Of a stretch of DNA of 20,043 nt, positions 6,786 through 14,317 are shown in pieces. Origin of the DNA: Candidatus Schekmanbacteria bacterium (GTDB taxonomy: Bacteria > CSSED10-310 > JACPHN01); NCBI GenBank assembly GCA_016188575.1, contig JACPHN010000242.1, positions 1-20,043 of the forward strand. Direction: 5' to 3'. The stretch's first letter is position 1. Every line of letters begins with the position of its first letter. The notes beneath the pieces are model-generated. The model had not been told where the DNA came from, made no database searches, and saw only the letters and a list, made by a program, of their open reading frames with translations. Both the position numbers and the translations under genes were made by a program.

Positions 6786-9383
6786 TCAGTCCGACGTAAA
6801 CGGGTATTCGTCGTCCCAGGTGGGCGGTGACGCGCCTTCCGCACTCTGCTCCGAGGGCGTCTCATCGCCAGCACCGGTGGTCTGTTCCGTCAACGCGTCG
6901 ACGCCTTCCGCCGGCAACCCGAGATCCAGACTCGAAAAGTCAACCGCAGTGGGGTCGTGTCGATGGCAGACGGTAGTTGGTTCCTGACCCGTGCGGAATG
7001 CCTCCATACGGATCTTGGGACATCGCTCCCCGGCGAGCTCCCCGGTTTCCGCGTCGACTGCCACGTAGTGAATCGCGTCCGGGACAGCGAACGAGCTGGC
7101 TGACTCGCGTTTGAGCGCCTCGCTCATGAAGCGGATCCAGATGGGAAGCGCCGCAGTCGCCCCCGTTTCTCGACTGCCGAGAGACCGGAGCTCGTCGTAT
7201 CCGATCCAGACGCCGACAACCATGGACGGCGAGAAGCCGACGAACCACGCGTCTCGATACTCGTTGGTCGTCCCCGTCTTGCCGCCCAGAGCCGGGAAGT
7301 AGAGCCGCCGGGCGGCCTGTCCAGTGCCGCTCTCGATGACACCCTGCATGATGTAGGTCATCTGGTATGCTGTGTCGGCGCCAAGGACGGGGACGTGCTC
7401 GGGGACCTGTGTCCATAACACCTCATCGTCGCGGCGCACCTGGGCGATGGCCCGCGGCACGGCGCGCCAGCCTTGGCCGGGAAACGTCGAGTACGCACTG
7501 GTGAGCTCCAGCAGTGACAGGCCGGAAGAACCGAGTGCCAGCGACAGGTTGGCTCCGAGCTCACTTTCGATCCCCATCGCGCGCCCGTAGGCCACCGTCA
7601 AGTCGACGCCGATCTCGGAAATCAGCTTGATCGTGACGAGATTAAGAGATTTTTCCAGAGCTCCTCGCACTGTGGTCGCGCCGTTGAACTTCCCGGAGTA
7701 GTTGCCGGGCTTCCAGACATCGCGCTCGAGAGCCGCAGGTTCCGTTCCCGTGGCGGCCGAGCCTACCGTGGATCCGTCGATGACGCGCAGTCTGCGCAGG
7801 CGCTCGGACACGCTGGTTTGCGCGTGCAACCACGCCTCGGCCTCGGCGGTCCTGCCCTTGATGATCGGCGCGTCATAGACGACCGAGCTCGGTGCGAAGC
7901 CGTTTTCGAGGGCCGCGGCGTAGACGATGGGCTTGAATGCGGAGCCCGGCTGCCGCCGCGACTGGGTGGCGCGATTGAACTTCGACGCGGCGAAGTCGTA
8001 GCCACCGACGAGCGCCAGGAGATCCCCGGTGCGGACGTCCATGGCAACGAGCGCGGCCTGAGCGCGCGGAGCCTGCTCCAGCTCGAGCGCCACCTCGGGT
8101 GAGGCAGAGGCGGTCGAGGCCGGTTTGGCGATCCGGAAAAGGTATCGCTCGCCAACTTTGAAAAGCTTCTGGGGATCCGTTCCCGCCCAGGAGTATCCGG
8201 CGCGGGGCAGCCTGCCTCGCGTCGTGCCGTGCAGACGGACAGCTACGGCGCCGTCTGCAATGGCCTCGATTTTGCCAAGAACGACGTCGCCGACTTTTTC
8301 CTTTCCGGTGGGAGACCACTGCGGGAGGATGCTCGCGGGCGAGATCGGTCCGCGAAAGCCATGCCGCCGACTGTGCTCGTGCAGTCCGAAGCGCACCGCT
8401 TCCTGAGCGGCGGCCTGCAGCTCCGGGTCCAGTGAGGTCACGACCGTCAGACCACCGCGGTGGACGGCCTCGGAGCCGAATTTCTCCTCGAGGGTTCGGC
8501 GCACGTGCTCGAGGAAATACCCGTTGTCGTCGCGCGCGGTGCTGGTGGGGGTGGGAGCCAGGCGCACATGCTCCGCCTCCGCTTCGACATGCTCCTGCGC
8601 GGTAATGTATCCCTGCTCAAGCATGCGCCGCAGCACGATGGCGCGGCGTTGCTCGGCAAGCTCGGGATTGGTCACCGGGGAGTAGCGGCTGGGGGCTTGT
8701 GGCATCCCGGCGATCATGGCGGCCTCGGCGATCGTGGTGTCCGCGACGGACTTGCCGAAGTACGCCTGCGCCGCCGCCTCGACCCCGTAGGCGCCGTGGC
8801 CGAAGTAGACCTCGTTCAGGTACAGCTCCAGAATTTCATTCTTGGTGAGGATCTTCTCCATCTGCAGCGCGACGAGCTGCTCCTTGAACTTGCGCAAGAA
8901 GCGCCGATCCCGTGACAAGAAGAGCTCGCGGGCAAGTTGCTGCGTAAGGGTTGAGGCGCCTTCGACGATGCGTCCGGCCTGCAGGTTCTCCCAGGCGGCG
9001 CGCAGGATCCCCATCGGATCGATGCCGCGGTGGTAAAAGAAGCGCTCATCTTCGACTGCAATGAGCGCATTGATCATGTGCTCGGGGACCTGCGCCATGG
9101 GGACGGGGTAGCGCCGCTCCACGGTAAACTCGTGAAGCGGACGGCCGTCTCGCGCCACAATGGTGGTCACGGAGTTGTTGCGGTAGTTACGAACCGCAGC
9201 GACGTTGGGAAGAGACTGCTCGATCTTCCGGTATTCGCTAAACAGCAGGCTGGCGCCGATCCCACCGCCGATGGCGCAGAGAGCCGCAACGAGGGAGGCG
9301 ATGATGGTCAGTGCGCGCCGCGCCCGCCCACGCCTTGCTGGCGTGGCGACGAGGTCGGCGGGATCTGGGTTGTCGGGCTGCAT
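6786..9383 (-). CDS. mrcA: Class A penicillin-binding protein 1A
   Basis: This 865-residue bifunctional peptidoglycan synthase is anchored by one helix (about 24-46). The glycosyltransferase (GT51) domain shows E111 in VEDERFFYHRGID and the STLTQQLARELFLS motif. An OB-like insert with DVVLGKIEAI precedes the transpeptidase domain. The transpeptidase motifs are complete: S481 and K484 in GSAFKP, S579-L-N581, and K702-T-G. It therefore should polymerise glycan and cross-link stem peptides at the inner membrane. Start ATG 9383 has GAGG upstream; the frame stays open to 9470 without family sequence. Length agrees with PBP1A (about 850 in E. coli). The GAF-like gene lies 55 bases upstream on the same strand, and the LppC-like lipoprotein gene converges from the other side. 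Confidence 0.95.
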   Translation of the reverse strand: MQPDNPDPADLVATPARRGRARRALTIIASLVAALCAIGGGIGASLLFSEYRKIEQSLPNVAAVRNYRNNSVTTIVARDGRPLHEFTVERRYPVPMAQVPEHMINALIAVEDERFFYHRGIDPMGILRAAWENLQAGRIVEGASTLTQQLARELFLSRDRRFLRKFKEQLVALQMEKILTKNEILELYLNEVYFGHGAYGVEAAAQAYFGKSVADTTIAEAAMIAGMPQAPSRYSPVTNPELAEQRRAIVLRRMLEQGYITAQEHVEAEAEHVRLAPTPTSTARDDNGYFLEHVRRTLEEKFGSEAVHRGGLTVVTSLDPELQAAAQEAVRFGLHEHSRRHGFRGPISPASILPQWSPTGKEKVGDVVLGKIEAIADGAVAVRLHGTTRGRLPRAGYSWAGTDPQKLFKVGERYLFRIAKPASTASASPEVALELEQAPRAQAALVAMDVRTGDLLALVGGYDFAASKFNRATQSRRQPGSAFKPIVYAAALENGFAPSSVVYDAPIIKGRTAEAEAWLHAQTSVSERLRRLRVIDGSTVGSAATGTEPAALERDVWKPGNYSGKFNGATTVRGALEKSLNLVTIKLISEIGVDLTVAYGRAMGIESELGANLSLALGSSGLSLLELTSAYSTFPGQGWRAVPRAIAQVRRDDEVLWTQVPEHVPVLGADTAYQMTYIMQGVIESGTGQAARRLYFPALGGKTGTTNEYRDAWFVGFSPSMVVGVWIGYDELRSLGSRETGATAALPIWIRFMSEALKRESASSFAVPDAIHYVAVDAETGELAGERCPKIRMEAFRTGQEPTTVCHRHDPTAVDFSSLDLGLPAEGVDALTEQTTGAGDETPSEQSAEGASPPTWDDEYPFTSD

Positions 9384-9438
9384 TTCACCCTCACTTGCCG
9401 GCCGCACGATCGGGGCTCCGCGGCAACGCAGGCTCGGG

Positions 9439-10551
9439 CTATTTGAGGCCGAGAGCAGCGCGGTCACCATTGGCGACCATCGCTACGAGCGCTTCCATGA
9501 AGTAATCGGTGCGGGCGGCGATATCGGGATCTACTTCCTTGCTGTAGAGCTCCCGACCTTTCTTGATGTCTGGCGCCAGGGCTTCTGCCAAGTTACCGGT
9601 CTGCAGCCCCCGCGCGATTTTTTCGGTGTTGTAGTTGACGATGTCGCGCACGATCACGCGCGCCTTTCGCATCGCCTTCTCGTGCTTGAGCCGCGTTTCC
9701 CGGTCCAGGGCCGAGAGGTCGGGAGGCGGCGGTGTGGGCACCGCTGCCACAGGCGGAGCCGACGGGCGGGGAGGACGCGGCGCCGGAGTGGTTGGCGCCG
9801 GCGTCGCGGCCGCTGCTGCCGCAGCCACCGGCGGCGCAGGTGCTGGTGCGGCTCCGGGTTTGGTCTGAGGTCTGGGCGGGCGGGTCGCGTCCTCATCGGG
9901 TCTTTGCTTGCCCCGGCCCTTGCTCAGTCCAATGTTCTCCATGACCAGAGCACCGACGACACCGAGGAGAGCGACGCGCTCGGCGTCAAACTCGACGTCT
10001 CTGCGCCCCGCGTCGTCCGCGTAGAATACTGCCACGGTCCTGCCTTGAAAATCGATGGGCAGCGCCACGAAGCTGTGCGGCCAGTCGCCGCCGAAAAACT
10101 TCACGATCGCCGCGTGCTCGCCCGTCCGCATCAGCTTGCCGCCGACATTCTCGTGCTTGGCCACGACATCCTCAAGAAAGGTCTTGGCAACCGGCACGGT
10201 GATGTGCTTGAGGCTCTTCACCTCGCCGGAATCATCGCCGAAGCCGACTCCCTGCCATCCAAAGGCGCGATCGCCCTTGAGCGCGAAGAGCATGGCGCGG
10301 GCGCACCACGTGCGCGCCACTTTGAGGAGCCGTTCGGAGGCGGCATTCTGGTCCTCCGCGTCGCGCAGCTCCTCGATCCCCTGGACCAGGCTCATGAAGC
10401 CGCGGTCCCGCGACGGAGCCGCTGCCGCGGCGGCGTTGTCGATTTCGACCGCGATCAGTCACGCGGCATCGTCGAGCTGCTGCTGAATGGCCTCTCGGGC
10501 ACTCGCAAGGATTTTCTGGGCGTTGTCAGCGGGGCTTGGCGAAGCAGACAT
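9439..10551 (-). pseudogene. GAF-domain-like protein with in-frame TGA at codon 31
   Basis: From ATG 10551 the frame encodes MSASPSPADNAQKILASARE..., reaches TGA at 10459-10461, then continues open in the same frame for 340 codons to TAG 9439. The stretch after the stop (LIAVEIDNAA...) has no ATG for 22 codons (first at 10395), so the gene looks interrupted rather than simply mis-started. The body has a GAF-like sensor domain (about 55-205, including FVALPIDFQGRTVAVFYADD), an Ala/Pro-rich linker (about 220-285) and a charged C-terminal helical domain (RLKHEKAMRKARVIVRDIV). That tail resembles one found in deltaproteobacterial signalling proteins, of unknown role. There is no signal peptide, so it would be cytoplasmic. 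An internal start at 10395 would remove the first GAF helix. It precedes PBP1A by 55 bases and may share its transcript. Confidence 0.6.
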
Positions 10552-10662
10552 GGTTCACTATGTGAAGAAATTACCACCGGGGTCACAGGCCACAAGTCTT
10601 ATCGGCTTTGGCTTACATGATCCTGAGCCCGATGTCAATACGCGGGTCTTGTCCCGAGGCAC

Positions 10663-10707
10663 CGAAGTGTGATCGGCAAGTCACGGACCGGGGCGGTCGA
10701 AGTGTGA
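10663..10707 (+). repeat. Two direct copies of CGAAGTGTGA
   Basis: CGAAGTGTGA occurs at 10663-10672 and 10698-10707, 35 bases start to start. The spacing is close to, but not a multiple of, one helical turn. Paired copies between divergent genes could be regulator sites; two 10-mers could also arise by chance. Confidence 0.5.
10668..10685. promoter_or_regulatory. Possible operator dyad TGTGA-N8-TCACG
   Basis: TGTGA (10668-10672) and TCACG (10681-10685) flank an 8-base spacer, exactly the arrangement seen at 196-213. It overlaps the first copy of the direct repeat and lies between divergent genes. Confidence 0.3.
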
Positions 10708-10868
10708 CGCCAGCGCAACAACTGTCACCCGAACGGCTCGACAACCTCTTCGCGTTCACACCACCAGATGGAAACGTTTACGGCACGAAGATTGCATAAC
10801 ACGGGGCGTGCTCGGTCACCTTGTCCAGGACCTCGGTCCAGCAACCACTCAGGTGTGGAGAACCCAGA

Positions 10869-13097
10869 ATGAAGACCCGAAAAGCGCCAACGTCGAAACG
10901 ACTTCTGGTCGCTCTCGCGCTCCTCGTCGCCACTGCGGCGAACGGGCACGCGCTCACTGGCGCTACGCGATCCGCGCAGCCTCTCGCCCAGCAATACGCC
11001 GTTCCCACTGTCGACTCCGTCGTGGTGTCCGGTGCGGCGCTGCGCGCCAACGCCAACCTCGCGCCGTTCACGCGCCACTTTCCAGGCACGTGGGAAATGG
11101 CGGTCGACACCCGCACGAGCCTGCCAGCCGTGATTCGCGGCAACGGCATCGAGCTGCTTTCCAAGTCGCCGACGCAGCGTGAGGTCGAGCTCGCCGCCCG
11201 AGCCTTTGCCGCGCAAGTTGCGCCGCTCTGGGGCGTACGCGCGGAGGATCTGGCGCTGGACTACGCAGAATACGCGAAATCCGGCATCTGGGTTGCCCGC
11301 TTCCACCAACTCCACCAGTCGCTGCCGGTGTGGAAGAGTCGCCTGCAACTGACATTCAAGGCGGGACGTCTGGTGCTCGTGCGCGCCGACCTGCACCCGC
11401 GGATCAGCGTGGGCGCAACACCGCGGGTGAGCGCAACGGCGGCCGCTTCCCGGGTCGCGCAGCGCTATTCTGCCGCGTTCAACGGCGCCCGGCAGGGTAG
11501 CTCCCCGACGCTGTACGTCTATCCGCAACAGCGCGGCGTCCGGACCGCCTACGCGCTCGCCTGGAACGTCGAATCGGCCACGGCCAATGCCGAAATCGGC
11601 GCGCTCGTCGATGCCGCTACGGGGGACATCCTGGAGGCCGTAGACCTGCGCGCCTACGCCGATGTCACCGGCACCGTCAGTGGATCCGTAGATCGCCGGA
11701 CCGTGGGCGATCCGCAGGATACCATTCTTCTGGACGGGATTACCGTTTCCGTCAGCTCGCTCGGCAGCGCCAGCGCTTCGGACAAGGGCGCCTTCACGCG
11801 ATCGGGGTCTTCAGGCGGTTCACACACCGTCACGGCCAGTCTGTCCGGCTCCCGCATCAAGATCGATAATCAGCAAGGTGCGGATGGTTCGGCCAGCGCC
11901 AGTGGCACCGCGGGATCCAGTATCGGGCTGCAGTTCACCAACAGCGGCTCCGATGTTGCGGAACGGGACGCCTACCGCGCGCTCACCGCGACCAATCGTC
12001 TGCTCCAGAGTGTTTTCCCTTCCAATAGCTGGATCAGCTCCTCCACCGTTACCGCCGCGGTGAACATCGCTGACGCGTGCAATGCGTACTGGTCACCCTG
12101 GGCAGGAACCGTGAACTTCTTCCAATACGGCACCTATACGTCGCAGACCTCCGGCAGAAAGCTCACGTGCAACAACACCGGTCGAATCTTCGACGTGATG
12201 TCCCATGAGCTCGGCCACGGCGCGGACCAGAATCTGCCGGGCGGAGCTTGGGACGGCGGGCTTGGCGAGGGCATCGGGGACATGCTCGCGATGCTACAGA
12301 CGCGCTCCCCGGAAGTCGGTCCGGGCTTTATCGTCGCCATCGACGGCGTCCCCACCAATGAGGCCGTCCGCTACCTCGACGATGCGGAGCTCAACTGCTA
12401 CGACTCGTCGGTTTCGGAAGTCCACGACCAGGGCGAAATGCTCGGCCAAGTCCTTTACGACATCATGACGGACCTCACGAGCCAGGGGGTGAAGGGGCAA
12501 GTGCTGCGTGACATTATGGTGTTGCCCATCGCGGACGCGCAGACCCGCACCGACTGGTACGATGGGCTGCTGGTCGCTGACGATGACGATGGCAATCTCG
12601 CCAACGGAACGCCCCACGGATGCACCATCTGGGGACAATTCAACGCGCACTCCTGCGGCAGCCAGCGCTGGCCCGGAGTCCCCACGTCCGCGGTCGCCTG
12701 CTACTCGAGCGACGCCGGCGGACGGAGCACCTACGAGAGCGCGGATACCGGGGTGGCCATCCCCGACGGCGATCCCGCCGGCGTGGTGAGCACGCTCGAA
12801 GTCGGCGACAGTCTGAGCATCTCGGACCTCGATGTCTACGTCGAGATCGATCACTCCTTCGCGGGCGATCTGACTCTGCTCCTCTCGGGTCCCGCCAGTG
12901 GAACCGTGCGGTTGCAAGAGCGCAGCGGCAGCTCGACGGATGACATCGGCGGCGCCTATGGGCGGGAGCTGACACCGGTGGACAGCCTCGACGCATTCAA
13001 GGGGCAGAATGCCCAGGGAACCTGGCAGCTCTTCGTAGCCGATGACTCCGCCCAGGATGTCGGAACGCTGCAGCGCTGGCGGCTGGAAATTCGCTGA
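10869..13097 (+). CDS. Secreted fungalysin-type (M36) metallopeptidase with P/Homo B domain
   Basis: This 742-residue exported zinc protease has a Sec signal peptide (RLLVALALLVATAANGHA). An FTP-type propeptide follows at about 70-250, then a carboxypeptidase-regulatory/Ig-like insert (about 263-357, Ser/Gly-rich). The catalytic domain has H446-E447-L-G-H450 and the downstream glutamate E467 in GLGEGIGD. Its tail DDDDGNLANGTPHGC is typical of bacterial M36-like peptidases. The last 130 residues form a P/Homo B domain (ISDLDVYVEIDHSFAGDLTL ... GTWQLFVADD), which stabilises or targets secreted proteases. ATG 10869 was chosen over the earlier frame opening at 10821 because it directly precedes the signal peptide and has GGAG 8 bases upstream. 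The next gene starts 12-15 bases after its stop, suggesting one transcript. It is probably autoprocessed and active outside the cell or in the periplasm. Confidence 0.9.
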   Translation: MKTRKAPTSKRLLVALALLVATAANGHALTGATRSAQPLAQQYAVPTVDSVVVSGAALRANANLAPFTRHFPGTWEMAVDTRTSLPAVIRGNGIELLSKSPTQREVELAARAFAAQVAPLWGVRAEDLALDYAEYAKSGIWVARFHQLHQSLPVWKSRLQLTFKAGRLVLVRADLHPRISVGATPRVSATAAASRVAQRYSAAFNGARQGSSPTLYVYPQQRGVRTAYALAWNVESATANAEIGALVDAATGDILEAVDLRAYADVTGTVSGSVDRRTVGDPQDTILLDGITVSVSSLGSASASDKGAFTRSGSSGGSHTVTASLSGSRIKIDNQQGADGSASASGTAGSSIGLQFTNSGSDVAERDAYRALTATNRLLQSVFPSNSWISSSTVTAAVNIADACNAYWSPWAGTVNFFQYGTYTSQTSGRKLTCNNTGRIFDVMSHELGHGADQNLPGGAWDGGLGEGIGDMLAMLQTRSPEVGPGFIVAIDGVPTNEAVRYLDDAELNCYDSSVSEVHDQGEMLGQVLYDIMTDLTSQGVKGQVLRDIMVLPIADAQTRTDWYDGLLVADDDDGNLANGTPHGCTIWGQFNAHSCGSQRWPGVPTSAVACYSSDAGGRSTYESADTGVAIPDGDPAGVVSTLEVGDSLSISDLDVYVEIDHSFAGDLTLLLSGPASGTVRLQERSGSSTDDIGGAYGRELTPVDSLDAFKGQNAQGTWQLFVADDSAQDVGTLQRWRLEIR

Positions 13098-13112
13098 GTG
13101 TGATGCACATTG

Positions 13113-14099
13113 GTGAGATCAGGAAGTGCACGCCGCCTTCTCGCGGTCGCGCTGGTGGCGTGCAACTGCCTGATCGCACTCGTCGTCTGTGACCGGACGC
13201 TCGCGGCCTTCGACCCGCTTGGATTGGCCTACTTCACGGAGATCCAACGGCTCTTCGACGCGATGATCAGAGATCCGCGATTCGCCTATATCACGCCCGC
13301 CGGGTATGCGGATACCTTGCAGGGCATTCGCATCGAGATCGGCCGGGAGGGGTTGCGCAGCCCCGCGTTTTCCGCGGAGAAGGCGGCGGGCGGCCGGCGA
13401 ATCATGCTCCTCGGAGATTCCGTGGTTTTTGGGTGGGCCGTTGCTGATGAGGATACGGTCGGGTTTCGCCTGCGATCCCGGCTCGCATCGGCTCACCCGA
13501 GCTGGGATGCCGTCGTGGCCGGCGTGCCGTCGTGGAATACGCGCAACGAGCTGGAGCTCATGAGGGCGAAAGGGTTCGCGTACGAGCCGGATGTGCTGGT
13601 CCTGGTCGTATTGTCGAACGACGCGGAGCCCAACTTCGCTGGGGCACTGCGTGAGGACCCGCGGCGCCTGCGCGATGAAGCTGAGCGGGAGCGGTTGAAC
13701 CCGGTCTTGCCAAGGGCCATGACCGAGGTCTCGTATCTTGCCGCGTGGCTGGAGCTGCTCCTGCGGCGGCGTCAGGTGGCCGCGAGCGAAACCCTGCTCT
13801 ACGCCGCGGGTTCTCTGCGGTGGAAAGACGCGGACCTGGCGGTGGCGGAGCTCGTCGACGAATGCGGTCGCCGCGGCATCGCGCTCGTGCCGTTTCTTTA
13901 CGGGCAGGCGAGCGCACCGCACGTCGTCGCCTATAGCACCGCGTTCGGCCGGCGCGGTGTCCAGACCCACGCGTTTCCGGACGAGCTCTACGAAGAACGC
14001 TACCGAACGTCCTTTGCGGATCCGCACCCGAATGCGCACGGTCATGCGATCATGGCAGACGCCATTTATGAGATTCTGAGGGAGTACATCGCCGGCTGA
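13113..14099 (+). CDS. SGNH/GDSL-family hydrolase, membrane-anchored or exported
   Basis: This 328-residue protein starts with a hydrophobic segment (LLAVALVACNCLIALVVC) that could be a signal peptide or anchor. The SGNH blocks are recognisable: LLGDSVVFGWAV with nucleophile S103, GVPSWN for block II, SND in VVLSNDAEPNF for block III, and D303-P-H305 in DPHPNAHGH for the C-terminal catalytic pair. Such enzymes are esterases or O-acetyl esterases/transferases, sometimes acting on polysaccharides or peptidoglycan; the substrate cannot be read here. GTG 13113 or TTG 13110 are the only starts after the TGA at 13101-13103, and neither has a good ribosome site. That suggests re-initiation after the metallopeptidase stop 15 bases upstream. 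Confidence 0.8.
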   Translation: MRSGSARRLLAVALVACNCLIALVVCDRTLAAFDPLGLAYFTEIQRLFDAMIRDPRFAYITPAGYADTLQGIRIEIGREGLRSPAFSAEKAAGGRRIMLLGDSVVFGWAVADEDTVGFRLRSRLASAHPSWDAVVAGVPSWNTRNELELMRAKGFAYEPDVLVLVVLSNDAEPNFAGALREDPRRLRDEAERERLNPVLPRAMTEVSYLAAWLELLLRRRQVAASETLLYAAGSLRWKDADLAVAELVDECGRRGIALVPFLYGQASAPHVVAYSTAFGRRGVQTHAFPDELYEERYRTSFADPHPNAHGHAIMADAIYEILREYIAG

Positions 14100-14230
14100 C
14101 CCCCGGCGGCGGTCAACCCGGCGGGCCGGCCTGGCGGCGCGGCGTAGAGAGGTGAGGCGGAGGGAGGAACGGAGGTGGGCACTGCCCCGCCGACGTCGCA
14201 CAGGCGGTGGATCCGACGAGGCCCCGCGCC

Positions 14231-14259
14231 TTGCAGCAACATATTAATGATGCGATACT
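14231..14259 (+). promoter_or_regulatory. Putative promoter of the S10 peptidase/membrane protein pair
   Basis: TTGCAG (14231-14236) and GATACT (14254-14259) are 17 bases apart, with an AT-rich spacer (ATATTAATGAT) that stands out in this GC-rich gap. A transcript would begin near 14266. Confidence 0.4.
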
Positions 14260-14262
14260 GCC

Positions 14263-14283
14263 CGTCCCGTATCCGTCGGGACG
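14263..14283. promoter_or_regulatory. Inverted repeat at the predicted transcript start
   Basis: CGTCCCG (14263-14269) and CGGGACG (14277-14283) form a perfect 7-bp inverted repeat around a 7-base centre. It overlaps or immediately follows the predicted start near 14266 and precedes the start codon by 34 bases. It could be an operator or a leader hairpin. Confidence 0.4.
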
Positions 14284-14317
14284 ATCCATGTACAGCAAGA
14301 GGACCCGGAGTCGGGCG

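Larger units (their letters stand above)
10552..10868. other. Divergent intergenic region, no gene seen
   Basis: This 317-base gap separates the minus-strand GAF-like gene from the plus-strand metallopeptidase. It holds a perfect TTGACA on the minus strand (10633-10638) with only a poor -10 (TAAGCC) 17 bases on, a direct repeat CGAAGTGTGA (10663 and 10698), a TGTGA-N8-TCACG dyad (10668-10685) and a palindrome AAACGTTT (10772-10779). The metallopeptidase start at 10869 has GGAG 8 bases upstream. I see no convincing coding sequence. Confidence 0.6.

Noticed and set aside
9205-10620. Plus-strand frame of 471 codons opposite PBP1A and the GAF-like gene
   Set aside because: Its composition is arginine/glycine-rich and motif-free, while the opposite strand carries recognisable GAF and PBP1A sequence.
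14118-14129. CCGGC-GG-GCCGG after the SGNH hydrolase as a terminator
   Set aside because: Two-base loop, no T run, and such words are frequent in this base composition.
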